Shown here: positions 13,366 through 26,755 of the stretch, piece after piece
How positions within the stretch are numbered: the stretch's first letter is position 1
Layout: each line of letters begins with the position of its first letter
Translations under genes and position numbers: made by a program
The notes under the pieces: model-generated
Seen by the model: the letters and a program-made list of their open reading frames with translations, nothing else
Databases searched by the model: none
Told to the model about the DNA's origin: nothing
Source of the DNA: Crossaster papposus
Lineage: Eukaryota; Echinodermata; Asteroidea; Velatida; Solasteridae
Assembly (NCBI GenBank): GCA_037893245.1
Contig: JBAIAA010000600.1
Span: 620,001 to 684,000 of the forward strand
Reading direction: 5' to 3'
DNA: 64,000 bases

Positions 13366-13558
13366 AATAACCAGTTCGCGACAGATCAAGGACGTATACA
13401 CACAAACCTTCTCCCAGATTCAAAACGGATTACGCATAAACACACCACGAGCAAGGCCAAAAATGTCTGTCAGTAGCGAATCAAGTTTCGTTAAAATAAT
13501 CCCGCACCTCGGCTCGGTGAATGTTACAATAATCCCGACGCGAACTACATGTAGTTAA
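13366..13558. mobile_element. MITE family B, decayed
   Basis: ATAACCAGTTCGCG on the left and GACGCGAACTACATGTAGTT on the right; the interior matches the family but is shortened. A CATGTAG insertion splits the right terminal repeat. Confidence 0.7.
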
Positions 13559-13929
13559 TTCAGAGATATTAGGTCAGGTTTTTTTTATTGGATTTGTATA
13601 CCGTAGTTCAGTTCATTCCAGCCAATAAGCTGTTTGCAGCAGTTTTATTGTATAAAGAAAAATTAGATGATAGGGATGCATCGTTATCAAGCACGAATGT
13701 CAGGTTCACTTTTAGGTAACAAAACTGAGAAATTGTGTCATTATCGTGAAACAAGCTTTAAAAAAAGAAGACATTCAGACAAGTTCATAAATGTACAGTA
13801 TGCATGTCCTCCAAACTATGTGTCATGCATGATTAACAGACTAGCTCAATGTGTCATTCCCTGCAGCTTTGCACATGATCATCAGTCATATTTTGACATT
13901 TTGAAACGAGCCAAATATTTTTTGCAAAA

Positions 13930-14032
13930 AATATTTGGTTTCCCCACTGTCAAATCGGCCATTTTCAATCATAACTCAATATAGCATAGCGAGACTTTAC
14001 GCCCTTTTTGTGGGAGCAGGTCACATATATGG
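13930..14032. mobile_element. GTGACC-family fragment (right end)
   Basis: TTTTTGTGGGAGCAGGTCAC at the right, matching 50150-50168; preceded by CATAACTCAATATAGC. Confidence 0.5.
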
Positions 14033-14212
14033 TTACCATTGCTTTATCATTTTATACCATTGACTAGTATATGTATAAGGCAGGTCACTGACAATACCCC
14101 TTATAACTGTATACGAACATTTACCCATCGTGTCAACAGGAAGTCCCCTTTCGCAATTATTTTCAAATATTCCGATCAGAAAAAAAATAAAAAACTCTCC
14201 TATTAGTTTTAG

Positions 14213-14384
14213 ACACATTCAGAAGGACTTGCTCTCTAAAGCGGGAAAGAAATGCGATCTCCCCAAGGAAATCAAGACGAGCGTAGCAGGTGTCGCAAAG
14301 AAAGGAGCAACGAGCTCGGAGTCTGTACGGGACTGGTGTGATCTTGAAGTGGACCTTGATCATGTCGCATTGATGGACAGATAG
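14213..14384 (+). CDS. Candidate orphan terminal exon
   Basis: After attagttttag an open frame (HIQKDLLSKAGKKCDLPKEI, then AKKGATSSESVRDWCD and LDHVALMDR) closes with TAG at 14382-14384. Base composition is GC-richer than the surroundings and AATAAA follows at 14441. A second acceptor (cacattcag, exon from 14223) is also possible. I see no upstream exons and no known domain, so it may be a real last exon, a decayed copy, or chance. Confidence 0.35.
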
Positions 14385-14480
14385 GATTTATATAATGGTG
14401 ATTTTATACAATTTAATGTGTAATTATTCTCTAAAAAATCAATAAAACCATAGAGTGCTCATCAAGGGCCAATTTCATGG

Positions 14481-15570
14481 AATTGCCCAGCACAAACAAG
14501 TATTGCCCAGCACAAACAAGTATTGCCCAGCACAAACAAGTATTGCCCAGCACAAACAAGTATTGCCCAGCACAAACAAGTATTGCCCAGCACAAACAAG
14601 TATTGCCCAGCACAAACAAGTATTGCCCAGCACAAACAAGTATTGCCCAGCACAAACAAGTATTGCCCAGCACAAACAAGTATTGCCCAGCACAAACAAG
14701 TATTGCCCAGCACAAACAAGTATTGCCCAGCACAAACAAGTATTGCCCAGCACAAACAAGTATTGCCCAGCACAAACAAGTATTGCCCAGCACAAACAAG
14801 TATTGCCCAGCACAAACAAGTATTGCCCAGCACAAACAAGTATTGCCCAGCACAAACAAGTATTGCCCAGCACAAACAAGTATTGCCCAGCACAAACAAG
14901 TATTGCCCAGCACAAACAAGTATTGCCCAGCACAAACAAGTATTGCCCAGCACAAACAAGTATTGCCCAGCACAAACAAGTATTGCCCAGCACAAACAAG
15001 TATTGCCCAGCACAAACAAGTATTGCCCAGCACAAACAAGTATTGCCCAGCACAAACAAGTATTGCCCAGCACAAACAAGTATTGCCCAGCACAAACAAG
15101 TATTGCCCAGCACAAACAAGTATTGCCCAGCACAAACAAGTATTGCCCAGCACAAACAAGTATTGCCCAGCACAAACAAGTATTGCCCAGCACAAACAAG
15201 TATTGCCCAGCACAAACAAGTATTGCCCAGCACAAACAAGTATTGCCCAGCACAAACAAGTATTGCCCAGCACAAACAAGTATTGCCCAGCACAAACAAG
15301 TATTGCCCAGCACAAACAAGTATTGCCCAGCACAAACAAGTATTGCCCAGCACAAACAAGTATTGCCCAGCACAAACAAGTATTGCCCAGCACAAACAAG
15401 TATTGCCCAGCACAAACAAGTATTGCCCAGCACAAACAAGTATTGCCCAGCACAAACAAGTATTGCCCAGCACAAACAAGTATTGCCCAGCACAAACAAG
15501 TATTGCCCAGCACAAACAAGTATTGCCCAGCACAAACAAGTATTGCTCAGCACAAACAAGTATTGCTCAG
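14481..15570 (+). repeat. 20-bp satellite, about 54.5 copies, nearly perfect
   Basis: Unit TATTGCCCAGCACAAACAAG. Only the last two copies show a change (GCTCAG). The left flank CCAATTTCATGGAATTGC and the right-flank words GTTACCAGCCGAAACTC are those of a GGGCCCAATTTCAT-family element (compare 19018-19240), so the array grew inside it. Because 20 is not a multiple of 3, several frames stay open; none is a gene. Confidence 0.97.
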
Positions 15571-15644
15571 TAAAAGAACGTTACCAGCCGAAACTCAATG
15601 TGCTTTTTATGCTAAGTAAAAGCAGCAGAATACCAGTCACAAAC

Positions 15645-15782
15645 AATTACAGGATATCTAGCGCAATCATTTTCTTGGATGCCTAGAATCATTCTTTCAA
15701 ATAAATAAGATATTTCTTAATATTTCGGTAGTAATTTGAAATTTGTTGTATACATTTGCAAATGGTGTATCCTACCTTTAAA
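15645..15782 (+). mobile_element. MITE family A, 3' half
   Basis: Starts abruptly at ACAATTACAGGATATCTAGC after the 20-bp satellite flank and ends GGTGTATCCTACCTTTAA. Confidence 0.7.
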
Positions 15783-16247
15783 GTTCCCAGGACCACCCTG
15801 CTCCGTCAGGATTTAGGTGTCCAAACTACCGGGCATGCTCGCTCAGGTGAGGACAGTTCAGCATTCCACATTCCAGGATGTTCACACCTTCCAATAATGG
15901 ACTTTGGCCGAATTTCCCCCAAGGGTGTTACTTTTTATTAGCTGTACATTAATTTCGAGGATTACTCCCTCCAATATCAACAGCATCTGCTAATTCATTT
16001 CTATACAGAACACCTGGGGGCTAAACTTATCAGAACATTGTACTATCAAAATGCACTGTGTGCCGGGTACCGGTACACGTGTAAATAAATATTGGACATG
16101 GCAAAACAAGACAGGAATTAAAACAAACATGTTTTCTGGACACTTTTAATGTAGACAATCTTGTATGCATGCATTACATCACGTTCATGCTCAAAGATTT
16201 TCTTTAATTTACAAAAAAATTCATTCAAATCTCCTTATCTAACACAT

Positions 16248-16815
16248 AAAAGGCCCAGTCACACCGGGCTTGCGACCTATACCTAGCTGAGACCGGAAAA
16301 TGTTGCAATCCTAGGCAAATCGTCTGGTCGCGACTGGTCGCAGAGGTCGTGGGTCATGGCCACAGCAAAATCAGTCGCAGCAATGTCGATGGTCATGTTC
16401 AAAACTCCTGACCTGCGATTCGAAATCGTAAGAGGTTGCAGACAGGTCTTACATGATCTCACCACCAGTCATTGATGATCACGGGTCCCACGATTAGTCG
16501 TGCAACTGCTTGTACTTTTTGTAGGTATACACGACTGATCGTGCGAGTGGTCACAGGTATACACGATAGCTCGTACGATCAATCGTGGGTACCTGGGACT
16601 AGTACCTACGACTGATTTTCCGATCAATCTTCTCCAATTGCTTGTGATCGCACGACCAAGCGTGCCACCAATCGTACGTACCAGTCCTAAGAGCAATCAC
16701 AGCATACGAATGCTATGCGGAGATTGTCACAAACATTGGCGATTGGTCGTATCTCTGCCAAATCGCACCATTCGCACGATCCAGAAATTATACGATCCGG
16801 TGTGACTGGGCCTTT
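16248..16815. mobile_element. TIR element, AAAGGCCCAGTCACACC family
   Basis: Left end AAAGGCCCAGTCACACCGG and right end CCGGTGTGACTGGGCCTTT are exact inverse complements. The interior (567 bp) is full of degenerate cgatcgtg/cgtacgat words. No coding sequence. Confidence 0.88.
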
Positions 16816-17129
16816 ACTCTCTGTATGTCTGTCTGTAGTTTCCTCAGACACCAGCGGCCTGACTGCATTCATTTTTGGCACGGGTACCGGTAGAAATCTC
16901 GAACAGACATTGACAGGGGCCGGATTTTTTTAATTGCGTAATTAGAGGCGATTAAATGGCCAAAAATGACTGATTAACGTTATACGAAGTGATAGCCCGA
17001 GCAATGGTATCGACCGATTGAGGGCGCTGTTCTTTCCATGATTAGGTTTTTTGGTAATAATTACTTGCAAAAGTGCATTGATCGCTGTGAATTATGTGTA
17101 ATCCAGCTTTATTACGTTGTATTACATTG

Positions 17130-17375
17130 TGTGCTACATTGTACTACATTCAGAGTTGTATTCGAGTCCCTGCAAGTCCATCACAAATCCTCCAGTCTCA
17201 AGTCAAGTCACTATTCAAATGAACTTGTAACAAAAGCATACCGTTGACAGTTGTTCAACCAGTTACATATACATACCTGCGACAGGCTTTAATTATGAAA
17301 GGACAAGTGAAAGAACTTGCAGGGACTCGGAATACAACTCTGACTACAATGTATGCTACATTGTACCACATTGTA
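17130..17375. repeat. Inverted repeat, about 45-bp arms
   Basis: CAGAGTTGTATTCGAGTCCC and TGCAAGT at 17151-17177 pair with ACTTGCAGGGACTCGGAATA and CAACTCTG from 17314. Outer parts with CTACATTGTA also pair. Confidence 0.65.
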
Positions 17376-17879
17376 TATTCGTAGTAGAATTTGTACACTA
17401 CACTACGGACAAAAGAAATGGACACAAGATCAGAGCTCTCCCCCTATTCCAAGTCCAATTATGACGGTTAGCTGCCTCTGCTCAATTCACTATGTAATTG
17501 CAATCAGCAGGGGAAAGAAACTTGAAAAAAAGGGGGGGGGGGAGGAAGAGAGAACGCTAAGGAACAGCAACAGCTCAGCCTGTAGCCACTAACCTAATCG
17601 GATTAGCCACGGCATTACAGCCAGCACAATCAATCCTTGCATTATCTCTGCGGCGGCCGCTGACAGTCTTTTAATTTAGCCCGCGGCCTGGAGCTACATG
17701 TACCGTAAGGTGGTACACGGAACCTCTGGGCAAGTGATTATTGGGAAGCAAGGATCACGTTTGACTTTGGTCGTACCGTACATGTACATAGACATGTAAT
17801 CAACTGAATTGTGAAGGTCGGGAGGTGAAAAAACACACAAAAACGAGGACCCAAACTCCAGGTTGAAATGCACCAGGGT

Positions 17880-18990
17880 TAAAGCCTGTAAAAAGCAAGT
17901 CACCTGTACAAATCAGGCATTCCAAACCCACAGTTCTAGAAAAATTCAATCGATTTGTGAGTTCACAGTGTGAACTTTTCTGTTTTTATGAGGCACATCA
18001 TTTTCACATCGATACCAAATTTAAGGTCTTCATTTGCTTGGACCTACTTTTAAGCAGACATGTACATGTACATGTACAGTACTGATTATATTTATAAGCA
18101 TAAAAGGGATTTAAATTTAAGCTAAACTGTACATTGTATTAGGCCAATTTAAATGCCCCTTTTTTTATTTTATAATTTAAAGGTGCAATTTTCCCCATAG
18201 TATTTGTACACATTTTTTTTCAACCAATATATCTTTTGCACTTGGGTATGTAAATCCGATAGACTTCAGACTTGGCACAAACTTAGACCACCACCCACAT
18301 ATTGAAAGTCATTCTAGACACCCAAAACAACTCTGTGTTTGTCCACAAACACACTTCTAGTTTTATTCCTTTTTTTGTTTAAATTTTATGATTCTAGATT
18401 TCTACATGTGTACATTCGATGCTCAACATGCAAATTCACTCGTGAAATTTCAAGACTTACGGCTGAAAAACTCGAGATAACATGATAACTCGTGTTTAGA
18501 ATGAATATTTCATGAGCAAGAGATGACCTTTAAAAGTATAAATCCCTAGGGTGTGCGGAAATTGGTATTGAAATTGATGGACTCGTGGTACTGTCATTTG
18601 GAAAAACACTTGCTCACATGCAACACAACTAGCCACACTCTCACTTTTAGTAAAATATTATTAACCCTTGTTCTACATGTATGAGAGCTGTTTATTGCAA
18701 GACAGTGGTACATGTGTATGTCAATGCACTCCAGCTGCAGTGCATTGGATGATTCTTTGCATGTGCAGTGCCAGTGATGGGCACACTTATATGGGCATGT
18801 GGCTTCTCTTATCAATACCCTGTTTTACTCCCAGCATGACCAAGTTCGTTGAAGTGAAAGCAAGAGCAAGGGCTAAAATTAATGTTGAATGCATAAAAAA
18901 AGTGAGTTTTTACAATGTACACTGAAGATTTTAAACCACAGAGAGAAGGATGTGAATTCGAACTCTTTAATTGCTGTTGAGCCCGAATCT
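17880..18990. other. Stretch with no supported gene
   Basis: I see only AT-rich sequence with ACATGTAC palindromes (18059-18078) and short chance frames. Confidence 0.6.
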
Positions 18991-19017
18991 GTCTACTCAT
19001 TTAATACTCACTGGCAG

Positions 19018-19240
19018 GGGCCAATTTCATGGAGTTCCTTAGCACAAAACAAATTGCTTAAATCATGAACATTTATCCCAAGCAAGATTTGATGTATTGT
19101 TTGTGACTGGTATTCTGCTGGTTTTTAATTAGCACACAGAGTTTCGGCTGGTAACCTTCTTTTACTGAGCAAATGTGCTGAGCAAATGTGCTAAGCAAAT
19201 TTGTGTGCTAAGCATCTCCATGAATATGCCCCTGATGAGC
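19018..19240 (-). mobile_element. TIR element, GGGCCCAATTTCAT family, uninterrupted relative of the satellite host
   Basis: GGCCAATTTCATGGAGTTCC on the left and TCTCCATGAATATGCCCC on the right. GTTTCGGCTGGTAACCTTCT is the inverse of the right flank of the 14481 satellite, and AATCAATAAAACCATAGAGT recurs beside both. Confidence 0.72.
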
Positions 19241-19264
19241 ACTCTATGGTTTTATTGATTTATA

Positions 19265-21180
19265 AAAGAAGAATTACGTTAAGGCAATACAATGTATTTA
19301 ACGTACAGTATGGTACGATACGAGTATAGGACCTAGAGTTAATGCAGTTTACTCAAGTAGTATTTTGTAGTATTCTGTGACGTTATAGGGTCAATGTATA
19401 CATTTTTATATGAATTTCACCATATTGAACTTTGCCTACCTCAAATACGACTTCTGCCTGGGTCATCCCGATACCCGACTGCTCTTTTCCCCGTTTAGGA
19501 TTTCTTCAGATCCCTCTGTCAATTGAACCTGCCAAAGCATGAAATACTCGGCCTTCCACTTGCAATACGTTCAGTATGTGTGCATTATTGTACAGAGTAC
19601 TCCAAGTTGACTTGAAATCCCTTGCAACACACTAAATCCACACCGTAACTATCTCCAATATGTAACGACTTAATCAATTAAAAGTTGAGAAAACAGAACT
19701 TGATGAATATATCTCCAAGACTATCTGCTAGTTCTCCATCATTGTGCACGGCTCTATCAAAACTCCATCAGCTCCAAGTTAGTTTGAAAACACAGACAGA
19801 TCTATACAAGAGACAAGAAGTAGTTCCCCTCGCACTGCTCCACGATGTTGCGGGACTCGCAAGGAGTGTTGTCTTCGATCTCCCAAGCTAAGAACGGCTC
19901 TCAAAGTCGATGTGCATGTAGAACAATCTACTTCCATACAGTACATGTAGATCAAAACTGCCGGTCTGTCTCAAACTGAAGAAGAAATATTCAAGGCCCC
20001 AAATGCCAGCCACCGTGTTCCTGCGTCGGCACTTACATTGTACATGTACATTCAAATGTTGCAAACCTGTAGAATCCAGCCGGCTACATGGATACTGAAT
20101 AACAACCCCCAGCAAAGACGTGGGCAGCAAAAGATACAAAGTCAATCAATAATCAATACTCCAGCCAAAAAACGTGCCCCTCATCCAATCCATATCCCAA
20201 TCTCCTTTCCATCTCCTCCCTTGACCTCTGAACCCGGAGCAGAGCGTGATATCAAGGAAGCCATTCCAGTTGATATTGATTCCTGGATTCCACAACGGAC
20301 TTGAATCGATCTTTCTCTCCTAAAAGACTCAAATTTGGAAAACACTCGCGTCATCACGCGACGAGCCTCTCTCACCTCGAGTGCCCCTGAATATTAAATC
20401 TTCGTGAGTCGGTTGAATTTATTTTACATTAATAAATACCTAGGAGAGTTGATGGCTTCTGATTGGTCAAGATTTGATTACGTGGAGGGCATTATTTTGT
20501 AGTAATTGACCGGCTTTCAGGAAGAAGCGAATAAATGTTCCCTGAACCAGCATTAATCAAGCATCATGTACACGTATGCAATGATTGGCCGAATGCAACA
20601 GTTCTACGGTAACTTGCAACAAGGACGCGTCAAATCTTGAAACTGCGCGCTATAAATGTACGCGTAAAACTTTACGCGTGGCATTTTTCAAAATGCGCTT
20701 GGCGTCTGTTAACGCTAGCGCGTTGCTATGCACGGTGGGCATCAGTAGTCAGCTAGGCTGGTTTCCAAGTATGGGTAATAATGAGAACACATATTGAAGA
20801 GATAGGGTACCATGCATAAGCTAAAATATGGCCCCTGAACTTGAAAACAAAAACGCTGGAAATATCGCCAAAAGCATTTGAAGCATTTTCACTATTTTTC
20901 TTGTTAAAAAGGTATTTATTACAACCCATCTGACCACGGAGCACAGCCAAAGATGGTAATTGTTAGAGACCCAAAATGTTATGGAGACACAAAAATATCC
21001 CCAAAACTCGCTCAGATTTGTTTAAACAAAAGAAAGTGTCCCCATAACTCGGTGTATGACTATCCACCGTAGTTGCCCTGTAGCACATTCTGGGGTCGAC
21101 TGAAGGTTGGTGTAGGAACTCCCACTTTCCCTTATTAGTTCCCCATACATGTACAACTCTCTAGACTATTGTTACATAAT
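19265..21180. other. Stretch with no supported gene
   Basis: No exon with convincing splice sites is visible. Short frames at 19685-20300 are rich in Ser/Pro but lack support. Confidence 0.5.
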
Positions 21181-21185
21181 GTTTC

Positions 21186-21458
21186 AGTCACACCAAACTA
21201 GTTCTAGAAACGTCCTGCCCCGTCTGAAAAAAACACGTAAAACAGGCTGTGCTGGGGGTAGAACGTGCAACTTTGGCCAAATAATGTCATAAATACGATT
21301 TGTAGTAGGCTCGATGTTCGTTCGAGCATGTCTATAAAGTTCGTAAAAAGACAGTTTAACAGTTGCTGCTATGTCCACCCCGTTCGCACACAGTTTGAGC
21401 CCATTCGGCAACATTTTCGAGAAGGTAGTGAGAAAGTTAGAACTAGTTTGGTGTGATG
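21186..21458. mobile_element. TIR element, AGTCACACCAAACTAG
   Basis: AGTCACACCAAACTAGTTCT on the left and AGAACTAGTTTGGTGTGAT on the right. About 270 bp, followed by a G-rich tract. Confidence 0.75.
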
Positions 21459-21518
21459 GGGGCATAACCCACCCCCTCTAAAAACAAGAATTCCTGAGAA
21501 ACCACACAAAAAGGGGGT

Positions 21519-21562
21519 GGGGTGAGGGGGGGGGTGAGGGGGGGGGGGGGGGGGGGGGGTTG
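21519..21562 (+). repeat. G-rich tract, quadruplex-capable
   Basis: GGGGTGAGGGGGGGGGTGAG then about 22 consecutive G. It lies just outside a TIR element. Confidence 0.9.
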
Positions 21563-22153
21563 GGTACCCTCTGTCTCATATCTGGACTCTCCATAGACTT
21601 TGTACATAACCCCTCAAGTGGCGTCAGGATACTACATTCTCTCCTTAGGCATAATGCAAGTTTTTCCTGGTCTCTTGGAGCAATGGCATACTAACGTCTT
21701 TGACATGTCAGGGGCATCTTGCTTTGGAGAGCAGATTCACATTCTCTCCTCAGGCAGTTTCTTCACGTATATTGCACGCTATTTTCCTGGTCTTTGACAT
21801 ACATGTCAGGGGCATCTTGCTTTGGAGAGCAGATTCACTGTCTACGTACAAGCCTCAAGCACTTTCATCCTGTGCAGCTTTCTTTACGTTTTTTGTATTT
21901 ATCAGAGATTTCAATATCATATATGATTCCTGCATTTCTCGCGTCCCCAAGCGAAACTTTTTTTTTGGGGGGGTCCACTTTCAACTTGGTCAATGGCGTC
22001 TCGGCGAAGGTTTCAGGTTTTAAAAAGCAATTAATGAAAAAGTAAAAAGCTGCATTTGTTTTTCCGGATATTTACAGACAGTGGTTCTGTGGTCTGAAAT
22101 GGCTAGATGTGGTATAGTCATGTGTAGGATTTGAAGCAAGGTTTCTAAATTCG

Positions 22154-22808
<655 letters not shown>

Positions 22809-22833
22809 TTACCAAGAAATAGTTTTTGTGCTT

Positions 22834-23210
22834 AAAGGGTAGGATACACCATTTGCAAATATCGAAAATATTTACTACCAAATTATTAAGAAATATCTTA
22901 CTCATTTGAAAGTAAATAATAATTCTAGGCATCCTGCTAAATGATTGCGCTAGATATCCTGTAATTATTCCGAACAATTTTATTTTATAAAAAAAAATTT
23001 GCTATCGTCGGACGGCAATCGCGAAAAAAAAAAAAGATAACATAAGAATAACTGCTCGACGCCGGTTGAAAACAAACGCCGTTCTCGTGCTTTTCTCGGC
23101 CTCCATGATTGTAAAACTTTGGAAGGGTCAGTTAAACGATCTTTACTGTAAAATACAACCCCCCAAATCCACCGATTCATGATAATTCAAGCAATTACCA
23201 ATGGTGTAAA
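22834..23210 (-). mobile_element. MITE family A
   Basis: Inverted copy starting AAAGGGTAGGATACACCATT. The right terminal repeat breaks off after CCAATGGTGTA, joining a fragment of the GGGCCCAATTTCAT family (to about 23250). Confidence 0.82.
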
Positions 23211-23640
23211 ATGTTGTGCTTAAGCAGCTCTATGAAATGGGTCCCAGATTGGACTTTGCTCAGATGCATTATAAGGGAAATGATGCATAATATGTCTGAT
23301 GCTGAAGATAATCAAAATACAAACAGACACACCTACATGTACTGGTACATGATACAGACAGAGAATCCTTGAAAATGTTATAGATTGATGGATAAATGCA
23401 AGAATCTAATGTTAAATGTCTGATTGTCTGGTTGAATGACATGACCAGATGGTTAAATAATGACTGCCGTTTTCATAATACTGAAATGGTTGTCAACATC
23501 AATGATAGGCTGACACATACATAGCTTCTCCATTAAATAGCATTTAACTGTCATTTTGTCATCACTTTGGTATGAAACTGGCATAAACATACTGTAACAA
23601 AACCAAATCTTACAACTTTCTCAAAATAGGTTGTTTTTAA

Positions 23641-24050
23641 CTCTCCTATGGTTTTACCTTTCAAAACCTTTCCAAATCCGCTTACTTGGCAAAATGGCTA
23701 TAAATAAGTATGAACCTTTCAAAACGCTCCATAATTTGTTGCTACTGAACTACATTGTACTACACCTTTCAATACCTTTTGAAAGGTATTTTTTTTCTCA
23801 CACCATTTTGTTCGATTATATCGAGAGTTGTCCCTTTCGAAATCTTTCATATAGGTTCCTTTTGTCAAACAGTTTTATCACCTTTCCAAACCCTTCATTC
23901 CCGAAAACCTTGAAAGGTATTTGTTTTCTCACACCAGTTTGTTCAGAGAGTTGTTTTACCTTTCGAAATCTTTCATAGGTTCCTTTTGTCAGACAGTTTT
24001 CTCACCTTTCAAAACCCTTCAGTCCAGGAAACTTAAAATGTTTTGAAAGG
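23641..24050 (+). repeat. CCTTTC-rich tandem repeat, two to three degenerate units
   Basis: TTGAAAGGTATTTTTTTTCT and TTTGTCAAACAGTTTT recur about 130 bp apart. The 115-residue frame across it is not credited. Confidence 0.6.
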
Positions 24051-24519
24051 TCTGACTAATTGGTTTTGAATAGGCAACTGCACTATAAATACATGTAGAA
24101 GTGGTAAACAGTTCTTCCAAAATACATCTGGAGGTTCCACTGCTTTTGCAGAATCAAGTTAGGTACATGTACATCAATCAATAGTGTAGAAGTTATTTAT
24201 TCAACAGGGTCTTCCTGGGCCTTTATTTGGTACTAAGTCCAACAAAGTAAAAACAACAAGTTGCTAATGTTTGGTACCCAAAACCTGCCAAAACCTAGCA
24301 AAACCTGCAGTTTGAGTTTGACAGGTTTTGGGTTTAGTTTAAGGTGAACGGTGGTCAGAAAATAATAATCTTCGACAATAACTTGATTTCATTTGAGCGT
24401 TCCTTCAGGAGTTTTTTTAGCTCATTTTTGAGTGGTGGGTTCGTTGGTTTCTTGTCCTTCCAAAAGTACGGTACACGTAAAATCGCTAGGAATACAGGAA
24501 AGGTTATTATGAACTAGGG

Positions 24520-25285
24520 CTGGCGATATTTATTTTGTTCGTAGTAGATTTCCCCCCCCCCCGCGATATTGCCGATGTGGCGATAAAATAGGCAAAAAAT
24601 TCAAGCATGAACAAAATTTCGCCAAAGGGACGCACAAACAGCTGTAAATACCATCAAACACGTTGTCTTTTTTCATTTTGTTTTTCCAACGTGCGCGAAC
24701 TGGTAATGAAGCAACCATCCGAGGTCATCAAACTTTTTCAGCAAACAGTCATAGCACTTAGGCCATGTGCTGCACATAATACATTTACGTTCCGGGAGTA
24801 CGAACGTTTTCGGCAAAATACCCACATCCAGAGTCCAGACACAATTCATGTTACTGCAGGGGCCTGTGTTGTACAAATTCTGGTCTTGTATTAAATCCGG
24901 TCTCTTTGTCATGATGTAGCACTCAAGTCTCGCACGTGTTGGCCGAATATTGGTTACACTGAGACATTAAGCATACAGGTACGCTTAAACAAGTCTGTTT
25001 ATTGAGTACAAATTGCACACCACACCGGTAACCGGGTCATCAGGCCACGCGCAGTCAGCTCAGGACCATGCGCCCGTTGTGTTGGTAAATGCCATGTCAC
25101 GCATGGCCGGCTAGGTTTATCATTCATCATTGGGAACAATGACTGCCGGTTCCCTGCTTTCAGACCTATACGTGGATACAAGTTTCAAACACAAGTATCG
25201 CCGATTTTTTTTAAAGAAAATGCTAGTCACAAAAAAAATTGCCGATTTAAAAAATGATATCGGCGATATGCCGATTTTTCGAAAT
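24520..25285. repeat. Repeat-like region with GGCGATAT ends
   Basis: GGGCTGGCGATATTTATTTTG on the left and ATCGGCGATATGCCGATTTT on the right suggest an old TIR element; short frames inside have no recognisable domains. Confidence 0.35.
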
Positions 25286-25289
25286 GTAT

Positions 25290-26100
25290 TCAAATGTATG
25301 TGATTTCGACCGGCGCTATTTTGAACATGTATGTATTTATGAACATATTACGCATAATTGCGTGTACAACAGCCGACCTCTGAATCATAAAGAACTTGAA
25401 ATTACAACTTAAAAAAAAAATATTGAAGTCTTCAAAAATGATTGGGTAAAATGATTTACAATGTATTCAGTTGAATCAACGACACTGGCCATCTGTTACA
25501 AGGCAGATTATTAATTGAACTACTTTTGTATGAAGCTATTACACTGATGACTGGCCAGTCCCATTAAAGAATAACGGTGACTGGCTAATTAACATGATTT
25601 AATGACGGTGGTTCTCAGAGCATATTGCACTGTAAAAAGCTTACCTCAATAATGAGCTGTTATAAAGAAAGCGCGGTGTATAATGCCAATTTTAAATCAA
25701 TTTATCTCTAATCCATGAACTACATGTACATGTGTATACTCGATACATGTAAATTAGCATTTGAGCATTATACAGCCATCGGAAGTGCACACGTTTCGTC
25801 AAAGAATAGGTTTTTTTCGTCAGAGTTTAGTTTGTACATTCATAAAAACGAACCTAATTGCAGATTTTGATGAAGATGATTTCACGAGGCCCAAAAAATT
25901 GTTTGCCAAAAACGCAATAATTTTTCAGACTTAAAACTCAACATAAATGACAAAAACAAATGGACAAAATTTAAATATTTCCCTACATGTACATAATGGA
26001 TTTATACCGTGAACACACCGGTTATTTTGTTGGCCTGTTGAATCCTTATCAACTCTTCTTGTCTAGAGTATAGCCAATTTCTTCGTGCACCATGCAGTCT
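25290..26100. other. Stretch with no supported gene
   Basis: Only AT-rich sequence and isolated ACATGTAC words are seen. Confidence 0.55.
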
Positions 26101-26103
26101 CTG

Positions 26104-26290
26104 TAAAGGTACAGTAGGACACACCATTTGCAGATATCAGAATTTTTTTTACTACCTAATTTAATATTGATAAATATCTTAATAATTTTAAAGTAAATAA
26201 TGATTCTAGTCATCTAGCAAAATGATTGCACTAGATTTCCTATAACTGTTCCGAAAAACAAAATTTTATTAAAAAAAAAAAAAAAAAATG
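26104..26290 (-). mobile_element. MITE family A, partial, ending in poly(A)
   Basis: ACACCATTTGCAGATATC to AAATTTTATTAAAAAA; the other half is missing. Confidence 0.65.
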
Positions 26291-26399
26291 ATCGCTGCAC
26301 TACATCCACCATCAAGATCCAGACAAAAGTAATAATAGCTGTTTATCTTTATCACTGTTCGGGCAACTATTTAATGCTTGAAATTCACTATGGAAGTGA

Positions 26400-26755
26400 T
26401 TAGTGATTTCGGCTGGCATGGGTGGCTTGTGTGTAAAGCGCTCGCCTCTCACCAATGTGACCCGGGTTCGATTTCCGGCCCGGGCCATATGTGAATAGAG
26501 TGCATTAATTGGTTGTGGTTCTCTCCTGTGCCACAAAGGTTTTTCCTCCGGTTTTCCTCTTTTCTGGAAAAATCAAACACTTTAGATCTCAGGCTGTGCT
26601 CGTTAGTCATATAGTCGATGTGGCCGGCTGCCAAAGGTGCCTTTACGTGCCAGCGGCTCGACAACATTGTAGCCGCGTCCTTCGCAATTTAGCATCCCAG
26701 CTCTGAGTAAGCATGATTAGCCTCCAAAATTATTATTATTATTATTTATTATGTA
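26400..26755 (+). repeat. tRNA-derived SINE with (ATT)n tail
   Basis: A-box-like TGGCTTGTGTGTAAAGCG, B-box GGGTTCGATTTCC, then GGTTTTTCCTCCGG, ending in TTATTATTATTATT at 26731-26747. Confidence 0.78.

Noticed and set aside
14481..15570. Possible CRISPR array
   Set aside because: The units are contiguous with no spacers, and the genome is eukaryotic.
14431..15686. Six overlapping frames of 354-387 residues on both strands
   Set aside because: They are trivial readings of the 20-bp satellite; a unit that is not a multiple of three without stops leaves frames open. No coding signature.
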